A DNA stretch of 64,000 bases from Hyphomicrobiales bacterium (GTDB lineage Bacteria; Pseudomonadota; Alphaproteobacteria; Rhizobiales; Rhizobiaceae): the NCBI GenBank assembly GCA_011087605.1, contig JAALLE010000010.1, positions 1-64,000 of the forward strand, read 5' to 3'. The notes beneath the pieces were generated by a model that made no database searches, was not told where the DNA came from, and was given only the letters and a program-made list of their open reading frames with translations. A program made the position numbers and the translations under genes. Below, piece by piece: positions 48,775-58,271 of this stretch. The number at the start of each line of letters is the position of its first letter. Position 1 is the stretch's first letter.

Positions 48775-49454
48775 CAGGCGGATTCTGTCTCCAGCATATT
48801 CAGAGCACCTTCAAACAGGCGGCGTCCGTCTTGCCCGCCATGAGCTGGTTCGATGAGATTTTCGGGATGCGGCATCATGCCCAAAACGTTGCCTTGTTCA
48901 TTGAATATGCCGGCAATGTCGTTGATTGAGCCATTTGGGTTTGTGCCCTCAGCATAGCGGAACGCTACCTGATTATTGTCTTCAATGGATTTGAGAGTTT
49001 TCTGATCGGCGAAATAATTCCCGTCGTGATGGGCAACCGGGCAGCGTATGACTTCACCGTCGCGGTATCCGGCGGTGAAGGCATTGGTGGCATTTGCAAC
49101 TTGCAATTTGACTTCCTTGCAGACAAAAGTCAGTCGCGCATTGCGCATTAATGCACCGGGCAAGAGGCCAGCTTCGGTGAGAGTTTGAAACCCATTGCAG
49201 ACACCAAGGATGCGCACTCCACCAGCGGCGGCGGCAATCGCTTTCATCACCGGAGCTCGTGCAGCGATGGCGCCGGAACGCAGATAATCGCCGTGAGAAA
49301 AACCTCCGGGAATGATGATCAGGTCGCTGTCAGGCAGGCTGGTGTCAGTGTGCCAGGCAAGGGTGGGGGAGATGCCGCTGATTTTGGCGATTGCGGCAAT
49401 CATGTCGCGGTCCCGGTTTGAACCGGGGAATTGCACAATGGTGGTTCTCGGCAT
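48774..49454 (-). CDS. purQ: Phosphoribosylformylglycinamidine synthase subunit PurQ
   Basis: Glutamine amidotransferase that supplies ammonia to PurL. The 226 residues contain nucleophile C86 in GVCNGFQ and the His/Glu of MMPHPEN near the C-terminus. ATG 49454 ([13 protein letters not shown]) is the normal family start; the frame runs 13 codons further upstream. Confidence 0.95.
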   Translation of the reverse strand: MPRTTIVQFPGSNRDRDMIAAIAKISGISPTLAWHTDTSLPDSDLIIIPGGFSHGDYLRSGAIAARAPVMKAIAAAAGGVRILGVCNGFQTLTEAGLLPGALMRNARLTFVCKEVKLQVANATNAFTAGYRDGEVIRCPVAHHDGNYFADQKTLKSIEDNNQVAFRYAEGTNPNGSINDIAGIFNEQGNVLGMMPHPENLIEPAHGGQDGRRLFEGALNMLETESA

Positions 49455-49571
49455 GGAGATCCGTATCAACTGATATTGGGTGTTGGTGAACACCTACCAA
49501 ATCAATTCAACGATAACCAGCAAAGCGGTGATATTCAGCTTAAAAAACCGTGGATGTCCGGTATCCAGAGG

Positions 49572-49883
49572 TCAGTGATAAGGCTCTTCGTGCTCGTAGG
49601 TGGGTTGCGACCATTCAACCGGTCTGCGACGCAAGCTTCTGCGCATCTTACGCAAGAGGCTCCTGGTAACCGCAATCACCAATTTACCGCCATTGCGGCG
49701 TTCGCTCTCATGCAGGAAATCTCCCTGATAGCGAATGCGCATCTGGTCGTCGTTGTACGCCTGTTGGGCAGCGGTTGGCGTATTGCCAATCTGGGCGCCG
49801 GTTGAATAATTGCCGCTGATGGCCTGCGAGGTGCTGGCAATCAATAAGGCTCCGGCCACTGGCATCATGAATTTCTTTGACAT
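49572..49883 (-). CDS. Small exported protein between purS and purQ
   Basis: A 103-residue product with a signal peptide (MSKKFMMPVAGALLIASTSQA) and a hydrophilic body; the tail is Arg-rich then ends in EHEEPYH. No family recognised. It lies 200 bases after purS and 117 bases before purQ on the same strand. ATG 49883 has only GGGAAAC as a ribosome site, so start and expression are uncertain. Confidence 0.55.
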   Translation of the reverse strand: MSKKFMMPVAGALLIASTSQAISGNYSTGAQIGNTPTAAQQAYNDDQMRIRYQGDFLHESERRNGGKLVIAVTRSLLRKMRRSLRRRPVEWSQPTYEHEEPYH

Positions 49884-50083
49884 AGGTCTGTTTCCCAATA
49901 TCCACATGGTCAATCAAATTGACCCCTTGGCAGAATGACAGGAAATGGTGCCCAGACCCTTAGGCAATATGGTTAAAGAGCTGGAAAGCATAATATTTGC
50001 CATGACGTCCACCCAGGCACCGACATATCAGGCCGACAGGGAATTTTTAGAATATTATTCAGAAGGTTAGACCGGAAGCGATC

Positions 50084-50338
50084 CTATTCGACAAATACAG
50101 CGTAATCTTCAATTACGGTATTAGCGAGAAGCTTTTCGCACATCGCCGTCAGCGAAACTTCGGCTTCCTTTTTGCTGTTGGCATCCAGTTTGATATCGAA
50201 TGTCTTGCCCTGACGGACCTGATTGACGCCCTCAAAGCCCAACGAGTCGAGTGCACCTTCGATGGCTTTTCCTTGCGGATCGAGAACGCCACGCTTCAAA
50301 GTTACCCGCACCTGGGCGGAATAGGTATTCATGCTCAT
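50084..50338 (-). CDS. purS: Phosphoribosylformylglycinamidine synthase subunit PurS
   Basis: Small structural subunit bridging PurL and PurQ. The 84-residue product has the PurS pattern VRVTLKRGVLDPQGKAIEGAL and the Lys-rich middle. Its ATG shares one base with the purC stop (TGATG); an in-frame ATG at 50332 is the alternative. About 200 bases follow before the next gene. Confidence 0.94.
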   Translation of the reverse strand: MSMNTYSAQVRVTLKRGVLDPQGKAIEGALDSLGFEGVNQVRQGKTFDIKLDANSKKEAEVSLTAMCEKLLANTVIEDYAVFVE

Positions 50339-51108
50339 CAGTTTGATTTCACCAAAACAGGGCCTTTGCCACGCACCGGCTCATTTTCATTCATGATGCC
50401 CAAACGCTTGGCAACTTCGCGGTAATTTTCAAGCAATCCGCCAAGATCCTGGCGAAACCGATCCTTATCCATTTTTTCCCGGGTCTTGATATCCCACAGG
50501 CGGCAGGAATCCGGCGATATCTCATCGGCAACTATGATTCTCATCATGTCATTTTCGAAAAGTCGGCCACATTCGATTTTGAAGTCGATCAGTTGAATGC
50601 CGACCCCCATAAACAAACCCGAAAGGAAGTCGTTGACGCGAATCGCCAGCGCCATCATGTCGTCGATTTCTGGCGGCGAGGCCCAACCAAATGCGGTGAT
50701 GTGTTCTTCCGAAACAATGGGATCGTTGAGTTCGTCGTTCTTGTAATAAAATTCGATGATTGAGCGGGGAAGGACAGTCCCTTCCTCGACCCCCAGACGC
50801 TTCGACAAGGATCCGGCGGCGATATTGCGTACTACCAGCTCCAGGGGGATGATTTCGACTTCCTTGATGAGCTGTTCGCGCATGTTTACGCGTTTGATGA
50901 AATGCGTCGGGATGCCGATTTTGTTCAGGTTTTCAAATATATACTCTGAAATCCGATTGTTCAGCACACCCTTGCCGTCAATGATCTCGTGTTTTTTCGC
51001 GTTAAACGCAGTGGCATCATCCTTGAAGAACTGAATGAGCGTGCCCGGTTCGGGGCCTTCATAGAGGACTTTAGCCTTACCTTCGTAGATTTTACGGCGT
51101 CTGCTCAT
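50338..51108 (-). CDS. purC: Phosphoribosylaminoimidazole-succinocarboxamide synthase
   Basis: SAICAR synthetase, the step after AIR carboxylation. The 256 residues start [13 protein letters not shown] and contain the substrate-site [15 protein letters not shown] and the ATP-site region [19 protein letters not shown]. First gene of the purC-purS-purQ-purL unit. ATG 51108 follows AGAAAGCGCATC, the same GCGCATC leader seen at two other genes. Confidence 0.96.
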   Translation of the reverse strand: MSRRRKIYEGKAKVLYEGPEPGTLIQFFKDDATAFNAKKHEIIDGKGVLNNRISEYIFENLNKIGIPTHFIKRVNMREQLIKEVEIIPLELVVRNIAAGSLSKRLGVEEGTVLPRSIIEFYYKNDELNDPIVSEEHITAFGWASPPEIDDMMALAIRVNDFLSGLFMGVGIQLIDFKIECGRLFENDMMRIIVADEISPDSCRLWDIKTREKMDKDRFRQDLGGLLENYREVAKRLGIMNENEPVRGKGPVLVKSN

Positions 51109-51315
51109 GATGCGCTTTCTTGTGTGAATTGGTCCAAAAAGACTCAGTCGTTGCATAAGCCACTCGCCACCATAAAACAATTGCATCGCGGCTTCAGCGA
51201 ACGCTTTGACACAGAAAAGGCGTGTTGATTTGAATCCCCGCGCAACCTACATCTGTAGTAACAAAACATGCGGGTCCCACGATTCCGCTCTATCAAGACT
51301 TACCAGGAGTTTCAT

Positions 51316-51630
51316 ATGTCATCTTTAGAAGAACGCGGCGAAGGCTTTGAGAGGAAATTTGCGCACGACGAAGAATTGAAGTTCAAGTCGGAAGCTCGAC
51401 GCAATAAGTTGCTCGGCCATTGGGCGGCTGAACAGCTTGGTCGAGACGATGCTGAAGCCTATGCTAAGGAAGTCATCCTGTCCGACTTTGAAGAAGCCGG
51501 CGATGACGACGTTTTTCGCAAGATTCGCGGCGATTTCGATGCTGCCGATATCTCTGTTAGTGATCAGGATATTCGCAAGAAAATGAATGAGTTGCTGGCC
51601 AAAGCTGTGGAACAGATTCAAGCCGAATAA
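51316..51630 (+). CDS. F1-ATPase inhibitor subunit zeta (DUF1476)
   Basis: Alphaproteobacterial zeta protein that binds the F1 motor and blocks ATP hydrolysis. The 104-residue product has the N-terminal inhibitory part (MSSLEERGEGFERKFAHDEEL) and the following four-helix bundle. ATG 51316 has AGGAG 6 bases upstream. Divergent from purC; 19 bases before the aldolase gene. Confidence 0.88.
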   Translation: MSSLEERGEGFERKFAHDEELKFKSEARRNKLLGHWAAEQLGRDDAEAYAKEVILSDFEEAGDDDVFRKIRGDFDAADISVSDQDIRKKMNELLAKAVEQIQAE

Positions 51631-51649
51631 GACCACAGGAGGGGGAGTG

Positions 51650-52417
51650 ATGGACAGACTCAAAAAGCTGATGGACAGCGACCGGATGGTCGTGTCCGGA
51701 TGGACCGGCATGCAGGATCCACTGTACCTGACGGAACTTGCCAGAACCGGTCTTGATGCGGTGACGCTGGATATGCAGCACGGCATGCAGACCGAAAACA
51801 GCGTCATACGCGGAATCGCGGCGGTCATGCCGTCCGGGAAGCCAGTTATTGTGCGTATTCCTGTTGGCCGTTTTGATTTGGTGAGCCGGGCACTGGACGC
51901 CGGGGCGCATGGCATTATCGCTCCGATGATCAACAACGTGGAAGACGCCAGAAGGCTGGTGTCCTATTCAAAATATATTCCAGTTGGTGACCGCTCGGCG
52001 GGTGTCACTCAAGTTTCCGGACTGCTGGGTGTTGCTCCAAAAGATTACGTGACCAATGCAAATCAAAATACGATGGTATTGGCGATGATTGAGACGGCCG
52101 AGGCCGTTGAAAACATGGGTGCAATTCTTGATCTTGATGGCATAGACGGAATTTTTTGCGGACCCGGTGACCTGTCCATCTCTATCCGCCAGAATGTCGT
52201 GGCAGACGCTTATGGGCCTGATACAATTGACATTATCAAGACCATGCCGATTGAGGCCAAGAAGCGTGGCAAGCTGGCATATACCTGGTGCGGCGACGTT
52301 GCCCAGACCGAATTGGCCAATCAGTTGGGCTTCGATTATGTCGCGCTTGGAAATGACCCATTCTATTTAAAGAACGGTATTGAGACCGCTCTCGACCAGA
52401 TGAGCTTTCGAAAGTAA
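51650..52417 (+). CDS. HpcH/HpaI aldolase family protein
   Basis: Class II pyruvate aldolase of the HpcH/HpaI (4-hydroxy-2-oxoheptanedioate aldolase-like) family; members cleave or build hydroxy-oxo acids. The 255-residue product has the metal-binding Glu in AMIETAEAVENM and Asp in FCGPGDLS, and DMQHGMQ near the start. AGGAGGGGGAG precedes ATG 51650. The real substrate is not known. Confidence 0.85.
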   Translation: MDRLKKLMDSDRMVVSGWTGMQDPLYLTELARTGLDAVTLDMQHGMQTENSVIRGIAAVMPSGKPVIVRIPVGRFDLVSRALDAGAHGIIAPMINNVEDARRLVSYSKYIPVGDRSAGVTQVSGLLGVAPKDYVTNANQNTMVLAMIETAEAVENMGAILDLDGIDGIFCGPGDLSISIRQNVVADAYGPDTIDIIKTMPIEAKKRGKLAYTWCGDVAQTELANQLGFDYVALGNDPFYLKNGIETALDQMSFRK

Positions 52418-52447
52418 AAGCTCCTAATTGGCCGACAGTATTGTGAT

Positions 52448-53014
52448 TTAGTCCGCCAGTTTCTTCATGAAATTGGCAAATACCATCAACCCGTCAGGCC
52501 ATGGACCGTGGCCTGAATCGGAGTTGATATGACCGCTTTCGCGGGCATCGACCAGCAGTGATCCCCAGGTATTGGCCATATCTCCGGCGACGTTGTAACA
52601 GCAGAACGGATCGTTCTGGCTGGCCACAACGACACTTGGAAATGGAAACGGGTCTCGTGGATAGGGGCCAAAGGTCATCAGATGTTTGGGGCGCAGACCC
52701 GGATTTTCCACATCCGGCGGCGCTACAATAAAGGCTCCCCTGATGCGGGCCTTCTGTTCCGGTGACATTTTGCCAATTGACTGGGCAACAACCTGGCCAC
52801 CCAGTGAGTGGGCAATCAGGACCACAGGGCTTGAGGCTTCGTCGACAGCGGCGATCAGATTGTCCGTCCAGTCTTCGACCACCGGTTTGAGCCAATCATC
52901 CTGATGTACCCGTCGCGCCGTCTTCATCTGCCTTTCCCAGCGCGACTGCCAATGGTCCTGGTCGGAATTTGTGTATCCGGGCACCATAATCAGATCAGCT
53001 TGCGAAATTTTCAT
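52448..53014 (-). CDS. RBBP9/YdeN-family alpha/beta hydrolase
   Basis: Serine hydrolase of 188 residues with the triad: Ser in LIAHSLGG (about residue 70), Asp in VVASQNDPF and His in SGHGPWPDG. Natural substrates of the bacterial members are unknown. The leader AGGAGCGCATC precedes the ATG. Downstream of purB on the minus strand, 42 bases apart. Confidence 0.82.
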   Translation of the reverse strand: MKISQADLIMVPGYTNSDQDHWQSRWERQMKTARRVHQDDWLKPVVEDWTDNLIAAVDEASSPVVLIAHSLGGQVVAQSIGKMSPEQKARIRGAFIVAPPDVENPGLRPKHLMTFGPYPRDPFPFPSVVVASQNDPFCCYNVAGDMANTWGSLLVDARESGHINSDSGHGPWPDGLMVFANFMKKLAD

Positions 53015-53056
53015 GATGCGCTCCTGTCTAACGGCAAATTTGGTGTGTCGACGGAG

Positions 53057-54358
53057 TTAGCCAAATACCCGTTGAAAAATGGTGTCGACATGTTTGGTGT
53101 GATAGCCGAGGTCAAATTTCTCACGAATTTCTGCTTCGCTCAAAACCTCCATAACTTCCTTGTCTTCCAGCAACTCGGTCAGAAAATCTTTGTCTTCTTC
53201 CCAGACCTTCATGGCATTGCGCTGTACCAGACGATAGCTGTCTTCGCGCGAACAACCGGCTTGAGTGAGCGCCAGAAGGACCCGTTGGGAATGGACAAGT
53301 CCTCTGAACTTGTTCAGGTTCTTGTCCATGTTTTCAGGATAGACCAGCAGTTTTTCGATGACACCGGTCAGGCGATTAAGAGCGAAGTCCAGCGTGACAG
53401 TGGTGTCGGGCCCGATCATTCGCTCAACTGAAGAATGAGAGATGTCCCGCTCATGCCAAAGCGCAACATTTTCCATGGCCGGCACTGCTGCCATGCGGAC
53501 AATGCGTGCCAGACCAGTCAGGTTTTCAGTCAGTACCGGATTACGCTTGTGGGGCATGGCCGAGGAGCCTTTTTGGCCGGGTGCGAAATATTCTTCCGCT
53601 TCCAGAACTTCAGTTCGCTGCAAGTGCCTGATTTCAGTGGCCAGACGTTCGATTGATGATCCGATGACACCCAAAGTGGCAAAATACATGGCGTGGCGGT
53701 CGCGTGGAATCACCTGCGTCGATACCGGTTCTGCCGTAAGACCCATGGCCTTGGCGACGTGTTCTTCTACTGCAGGATCAATATTGGCGAATGTGCCCAC
53801 CGCCCCGGAGATGGCACATGTTGCGATTTCTTCGCGCGCCTGCACAAGTCGTTGCCGGCAACGCTCAAACTCTGCATAGGCCTGCGCCAGTTTTACTCCG
53901 AAAGTTGTTGGCTCGGCATGAATTCCGTGGGAGCGCCCGATAGTGATGGTGTCCTTGTGTTCCATTGCCCGCTTTTTTAGTGCCGCCAGAAGCTTGTCCA
54001 TGTCATCCAGCAAAATGTAGGTTGCTTTTACGAGTTGCACGTTAAAGCAAGTATCCAGCACGTCGGATGAAGTCATGCCCTGATGAACAAAGCGCGCATC
54101 CGGTCCGACAATCTCGGCCAGATGGGTTAAAAAGGCGATCACGTCATGCCTGGTTTCACGCTCGATTTCGTCAATGCGCTCGACATCAAACTCAACTGCA
54201 TTGCCTTTTTCCCATATGGTTTTCGCCGCCTGCTCGGGGATCACTCCGAGGTCTGCAAGGGCATCACATGCATGGGCCTCAATCTCAAACCAGATACGAA
54301 ACTTTGAGGCAGGTGACCAGATATCGGTCATTAGGGAACGGGAATAGCGAGGTATCAT
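53057..54358 (-). CDS. purB: Adenylosuccinate lyase
   Basis: Acts twice in purine synthesis, on SAICAR (made by PurC above) and on adenylosuccinate. The 433 residues contain GRSHGIHAEPTTFG and the flexible signature loop GSSAMPHKRNP (about 260-270). ATG 54358 follows AAGGCCC; the frame extends 9 codons further. Confidence 0.96.
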   Translation of the reverse strand: MIPRYSRSLMTDIWSPASKFRIWFEIEAHACDALADLGVIPEQAAKTIWEKGNAVEFDVERIDEIERETRHDVIAFLTHLAEIVGPDARFVHQGMTSSDVLDTCFNVQLVKATYILLDDMDKLLAALKKRAMEHKDTITIGRSHGIHAEPTTFGVKLAQAYAEFERCRQRLVQAREEIATCAISGAVGTFANIDPAVEEHVAKAMGLTAEPVSTQVIPRDRHAMYFATLGVIGSSIERLATEIRHLQRTEVLEAEEYFAPGQKGSSAMPHKRNPVLTENLTGLARIVRMAAVPAMENVALWHERDISHSSVERMIGPDTTVTLDFALNRLTGVIEKLLVYPENMDKNLNKFRGLVHSQRVLLALTQAGCSREDSYRLVQRNAMKVWEEDKDFLTELLEDKEVMEVLSEAEIREKFDLGYHTKHVDTIFQRVFG

Positions 54359-54438
54359 TTTAGGGCCTTGGCTGGGGGAATCCACGCTGCCATAACACCA
54401 CGCCGTTCAGGCATCAACGGTAGGCTGGGACAGGGCAC

Positions 54439-54460
54439 AAAAAAGCTGGTCGGGTACCAG
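54439..54460 (-). terminator. Possible Rho-independent terminator after the DUF2259 gene (minus strand)
   Basis: CTGGT/ACCAG (54446-54460) make a 5-bp stem with a 5-base loop; on the minus strand a run of six Ts follows (plus-strand As 54439-54444). Short stem, moderate evidence. Confidence 0.45.
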
Positions 54461-54488
54461 ATTCATTGCGGTATTTCAGACAATTTAC

Positions 54489-55348
54489 TCAGTTTTGAGG
54501 ATCGACGATTGCCGTGACCGCCATTAGTCGCCCATCGGGACCCTCAAATCCCGGCAGTGAATAACGGACCAGTACTGTCAAAGAATAAGTCCCGTCGGGG
54601 CGTGCGTGAGAGAGCACTTGCTCAATGTAGTAGGTTTGTGGGCAGCCCCTCGATTTTGGAACCCTTGAGTCATTGTTTAAAACCAGTTCGGTTCCGCTCG
54701 CCTCATTGGTCAAGCTCAGGGAAAATCCTTTCATGGAATCGTATTGTTCAAAACATTCCTTGTTGGCGGGGAATTTGGATTCGGTGATGCTCAAACGCCA
54801 GACGTCTTGCGATGGACCGGAGTTGACCAGCGTCCGGTAGCCGACCAGAGAAAAGCGCACTTGTTTGGCGTTACTGGTAAATTCCTGGGGCGGGTTGTGG
54901 GCCTGCAATTGGGCAGGTGCCAACTCGCCAAGGCGCGCCAGAGCTGCCCCAGCCTGATTTCGCGCCTGTTGCCTTTTTTTGTCCACTGCGTCGCGGAAAC
55001 TGGCTTCGATTGCCCAGCGGTCGGTGATGCCGTCGTCCGCCAGTTTTTTTCAAGTGCGATAACTTCTTCTTCGGTTCCCCTCAATCGAACAGGGGTGCCC
55101 TTTATCCAGCGGTCGCCGGCAATGTCTATTGCAAACAGATTGACATAAGGGGCGCCGAGGCCATCGGTCGTGCCATATTCTTCGAACACAAAATAATTGC
55201 CATCCTGGCTGAAACCCAAACTGTTGCCCGTCGAATTTTCTGCTGCCAATGAAGGCTGAGATGCCATTGTGTCTGCGATGACGAGGCAGAGGGTGAGGCA
55301 GGTCGACAGGAGTGCGTTCAAAAATTTGAATTCCGGCAAATTGTTCAA
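54489..55348 (-). pseudogene. DUF2259-like secreted protein, frameshifted at an A7 run
   Basis: Predicted exported protein. The N-terminus (from TTG 55348, or TTG 55339 at better distance from AGGAGG) is a signal peptide, then GFSQDGNYFVFEEYGTTDGLGAPY, the DUF2259-like start. The frame breaks within a seven-base run (plus 55044-55050): one more A would read EKKLADDGITDRWAIEASFRDA into the second frame, which begins around MDKKRQQARNQ and ends VDPQN. With one added base the whole is exactly 286 codons, with no other break. So only the homopolymer is at fault. The second part contains GFSLSLTNEASGTELVLN. Function unknown. Confidence 0.75.
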
Positions 55349-55368
55349 AGCCTCCTACTGCGATCAGC

Positions 55369-56031
55369 TTACAGAGCAGCCTTAATAGCAGAAATGTTTT
55401 TGGCGTACGAATCCTTGCCCTTACCGTCATAGATTGCCGATCCGGCCACCAGAACATCGGCCCCCGCATTGGCGACCAGCGGTGCTGTCTGTGCCGTTAT
55501 GCCACCATCGACCTGTATGCGGATGTCCCGGTCACCAATGAGTGCTGCAGCCTGCGCCACCTTGTTGGCGGATTCGAGAATATATTTCTGGCCGCCAAAT
55601 CCTGGGTTCACTGTCATCACCAGGATCATGTCCACCAGATCCACCACATGTTCCAGTGTTGAAACCGGTGTCCCGGGATTGATGGCGACACCAACCTTTT
55701 TACCCAAAGCGCGGATGGCCTGCAAAGACCGATGCATATGTGGACTGGCTTCTGCGTGAATGGTGATCAGGTCGCTACCGGCCTTGGCAAAGGCTTCCAG
55801 ATAGGGATCGCAGGGCGCGATCATCAAATGGGTATCAAAAAAGGCGTCTGTCAAAGGCCGCAGTTTTTCGATGATGACCGGACCAAACGAGATGTTGGGC
55901 ACAAAATGACCGTCCATCACATCGAGATGCACCCAATCGGCTCCGGCAGAAAGGACATCGGTTACCTCCTGACCGATCTTTGAAAAATCGGCTGCCAGTA
56001 TGGATGGAGCGATAAGGACGTTATTGGCCAT
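55369..56031 (-). CDS. rpe: Ribulose-phosphate 3-epimerase
   Basis: Interconverts ribulose- and xylulose-5-phosphate in the pentose phosphate pathway. The 220 residues have APSILAADFS, metal-site HLDVMDGHFVPNISFG, TVNPGFGGQ and the phosphate loop VAGSAIYDG. It ends 21 bases before the DUF2259 gene, on the same strand. The 69-base gap to the P1 peptidase holds a 7-bp inverted repeat of no clear meaning. Confidence 0.95.
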   Translation of the reverse strand: MANNVLIAPSILAADFSKIGQEVTDVLSAGADWVHLDVMDGHFVPNISFGPVIIEKLRPLTDAFFDTHLMIAPCDPYLEAFAKAGSDLITIHAEASPHMHRSLQAIRALGKKVGVAINPGTPVSTLEHVVDLVDMILVMTVNPGFGGQKYILESANKVAQAAALIGDRDIRIQVDGGITAQTAPLVANAGADVLVAGSAIYDGKGKDSYAKNISAIKAAL

Positions 56032-56100
56032 GGTGATGTCTCAGATTGTGGTAACAGGCGGCGTAAACCTTATCGGCTCTAACACGCCGCGAAACCCGGC

Positions 56101-57129
56101 TCAATCGCGACCAAAGGCTTTTGCCCAACTAGGGAACAAATCTCCCTCAGTATGTTTGGCTGCATGGACGCCGCGGGCAACAGCACGGCTCATCGTGCTT
56201 GCAGCGATTGCCGACATTTCAATTTGCTCTCCGATTGTCGGTGAGTTGCCAACCGCCCCGGTGCTCACGGCGAATACAAGGTCCCCATCCAATGGCGTAT
56301 GAGCGGGCCAGAGCGCGCGGGCTATGCCATCGTGGGCAAGAACCGCCAGTCGTTTGCATTCGGCCTTGGTTAGCGGTGCGTCGGTTGCGATTATGCCAAT
56401 GACGGTATTGGCGCCATAGGCCTGATTGTCGCGAAATTTTATGCGCGTGGCGCGACTTTCCTGCGTCGGGACATTGGCGCAACCCAATCCACCGAATTCA
56501 TCGCCATGTTCAAACGGCGCGGCCCAAAAACAGGGGCTGTTGCCAACTGTTGGTGCACCCAGCGCATTGACCACTGTCAGGGCACCAATTGTCACGCCAT
56601 TGGGCATTATTGTAGAGGCAGAGCCGAGACCACCTTTCAGACCGGGGCCGGGACCGCCGGTCCATGCACCGTAACCAGCCCCGTGCGATCCAATGTCAAA
56701 CTCTTCGGCAGCATTTTGGGCCGCCTGATAGCCCAGATCAGCGTAGGGGCTTTTTGTTCCCCAATCGACATCGCCACCATTTGTCAGATCAAAAATAATG
56801 GCGCCGGGAATGATCGGAACCCGAAGACCATGAATTTCAAAACCCCGATTTTGTTCAACCAGTGCGGACTGCAGACCCGTGCCAGCCTCCAGACCAAAGG
56901 CCGACCCGCCGGAAAGGAAAAATGCGTCAACAGATTGCACCGTGTTTTCCGGGCTCAACAGATCGGTTTCGCGGCTGCCCGGTGCACCGCCCATGACATG
57001 GACGGAGGCAGTATTTTCCACGTCACAAATGAGCGCAGTAGTGCCGGATTTCACCTTCGCATCATCGGCGTTGCCGACGCGCAGGCCGGCAATATCGGTG
57101 ATCAGATTGCGTGGTCCCGGCTTCGACAT
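56101..57129 (-). CDS. P1-family (S58/DmpA-like) peptidase
   Basis: N-terminal-nucleophile-type hydrolase related to DmpA aminopeptidase and nylonase NylC. The 342-residue product has the family pattern: RVGNADDAKVKSGTT start, DLLSPENTVQSVDAFFLSGGSAFGLEAG, and the VTIGALTVVNALG segment around which the self-cleaving site should lie. I cannot place the nucleophile exactly. ATG 57129 or GTG 57138 could start it; the preceding binding-protein gene ends at 57139, so the two are translated together. Confidence 0.8.
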   Translation of the reverse strand: MSKPGPRNLITDIAGLRVGNADDAKVKSGTTALICDVENTASVHVMGGAPGSRETDLLSPENTVQSVDAFFLSGGSAFGLEAGTGLQSALVEQNRGFEIHGLRVPIIPGAIIFDLTNGGDVDWGTKSPYADLGYQAAQNAAEEFDIGSHGAGYGAWTGGPGPGLKGGLGSASTIMPNGVTIGALTVVNALGAPTVGNSPCFWAAPFEHGDEFGGLGCANVPTQESRATRIKFRDNQAYGANTVIGIIATDAPLTKAECKRLAVLAHDGIARALWPAHTPLDGDLVFAVSTGAVGNSPTIGEQIEMSAIAASTMSRAVARGVHAAKHTEGDLFPSWAKAFGRD

Positions 57130-57138
57130 TAAGGCCAC

Positions 57139-58224
57139 TTAGTTATCCCGCACGATTTCAAATGCTCCGTCGCGCCATCTTGAAAGGACAAATGGCATGG
57201 GAGCGGCACGACCCGATTGGTCAAAAGTAAGCGGCCCGATAATCGTTTCAAAGGTTGCCCCGGACAGGTCCGTCAGTTTTCGTTTTATGGCTTCCGCCGC
57301 CAATTCTACAATTGCATGGCCGAGCAACAGGCTGTTTTCCAGCTCCAACTCTCCGAGATCGCCGATTTCCTCGCGCAAAGCGTCGGTTGCCAGTTGACGT
57401 TCTGCCACCATCATCATTCCGGCCATATTGCTGTTAGGTGCAATAGCATAGGGCAGTAATTGCCCGCGCTCGCCTGTTGCCACCATCCAGTTCAGCTTGA
57501 GGGTGCGAATATCATTGGCGATAGTCACAACGTCTTCTGCCGCGGCTGCAATAAATACTGCTTCAACACCGGATTTGCGCAAACGCCGCAACATGGCAAT
57601 TTGGGTTGTCTGCAACGGTCGAAAATTGCTGTTGACCACGGCCCGCAGGCCAGCCTGTTCGCTGAGTTCCCGGATATCGTCTGCCAGCGCCCTGCCATAA
57701 ACACTGCCATCGTCGAGAAGCGCAAATGGACGATCCTGAAATTGCGGCAGGATCATCTCAACCACAGCGCGGGCTTCTGCGTCTGGTGCATTGGACAGGC
57801 TGTAGAGTGGCAGTTCGTCGACCTCGCGCAACCGGGTGAGCAATTTGTTGCGGGTATTGAGGGCAATAATCGGTACTGACTTAACCGGACTGTTGTCCTG
57901 CTTTGCGTATTTGGCGAGTTCCATGGCAACGCGAAAACAAACCGGGCCGACTACGATTTGTGCCTGAGATTTTTCCAGCGAGTCCGCGGTTTCAGGCACT
58001 TTTTCAACATCGCACCCATCATTGACGAGGGCCAGTTCCACTTCCTGGCCTGACTGGTTGAGTTTTCTGGCTGCAATCCGAGCACCAAACTCCATGCGTT
58101 GGGCTACAGGTGTCAAACGGCCCTCCAGGGGCAGAGAAAGGCCAATGACATCTGCAGCGCTGACCGGGCTAAAGGTCAACCCAACAAATATGCAAATAGC
58201 CGGAGTGAGTAACTTGCGGATCAT
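57139..58224 (-). CDS. Periplasmic binding protein, branched-chain amino acid type (orphan)
   Basis: A 361-residue Peripla_BP_6-type protein with a signal peptide (MIRKLLTPAICIFVGLTFSPVSAA) and the usual start (VIGLSLPLEGRLTPVAQRMEFG). Such proteins normally serve an ABC importer, but no permease or ATPase gene is nearby. The same fold is used by LpoA-like activators of penicillin-binding proteins, so an importer role is not certain. Directly upstream of the P1 peptidase. Confidence 0.75.
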   Translation of the reverse strand: MIRKLLTPAICIFVGLTFSPVSAADVIGLSLPLEGRLTPVAQRMEFGARIAARKLNQSGQEVELALVNDGCDVEKVPETADSLEKSQAQIVVGPVCFRVAMELAKYAKQDNSPVKSVPIIALNTRNKLLTRLREVDELPLYSLSNAPDAEARAVVEMILPQFQDRPFALLDDGSVYGRALADDIRELSEQAGLRAVVNSNFRPLQTTQIAMLRRLRKSGVEAVFIAAAAEDVVTIANDIRTLKLNWMVATGERGQLLPYAIAPNSNMAGMMMVAERQLATDALREEIGDLGELELENSLLLGHAIVELAAEAIKRKLTDLSGATFETIIGPLTFDQSGRAAPMPFVLSRWRDGAFEIVRDN

Positions 58225-58271
58225 ATGAGGGTTTTACCGGTTGTAAGCGCCAGAAGAAAGTCGATTCTTGC

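Noticed and set aside
56058-56090. 7-bp inverted repeat GCGGCGT/ACGCCGC between rpe and the P1 peptidase
   Set aside because: The 19-base loop and lack of a T-run make it a poor terminator; no other support for a role.
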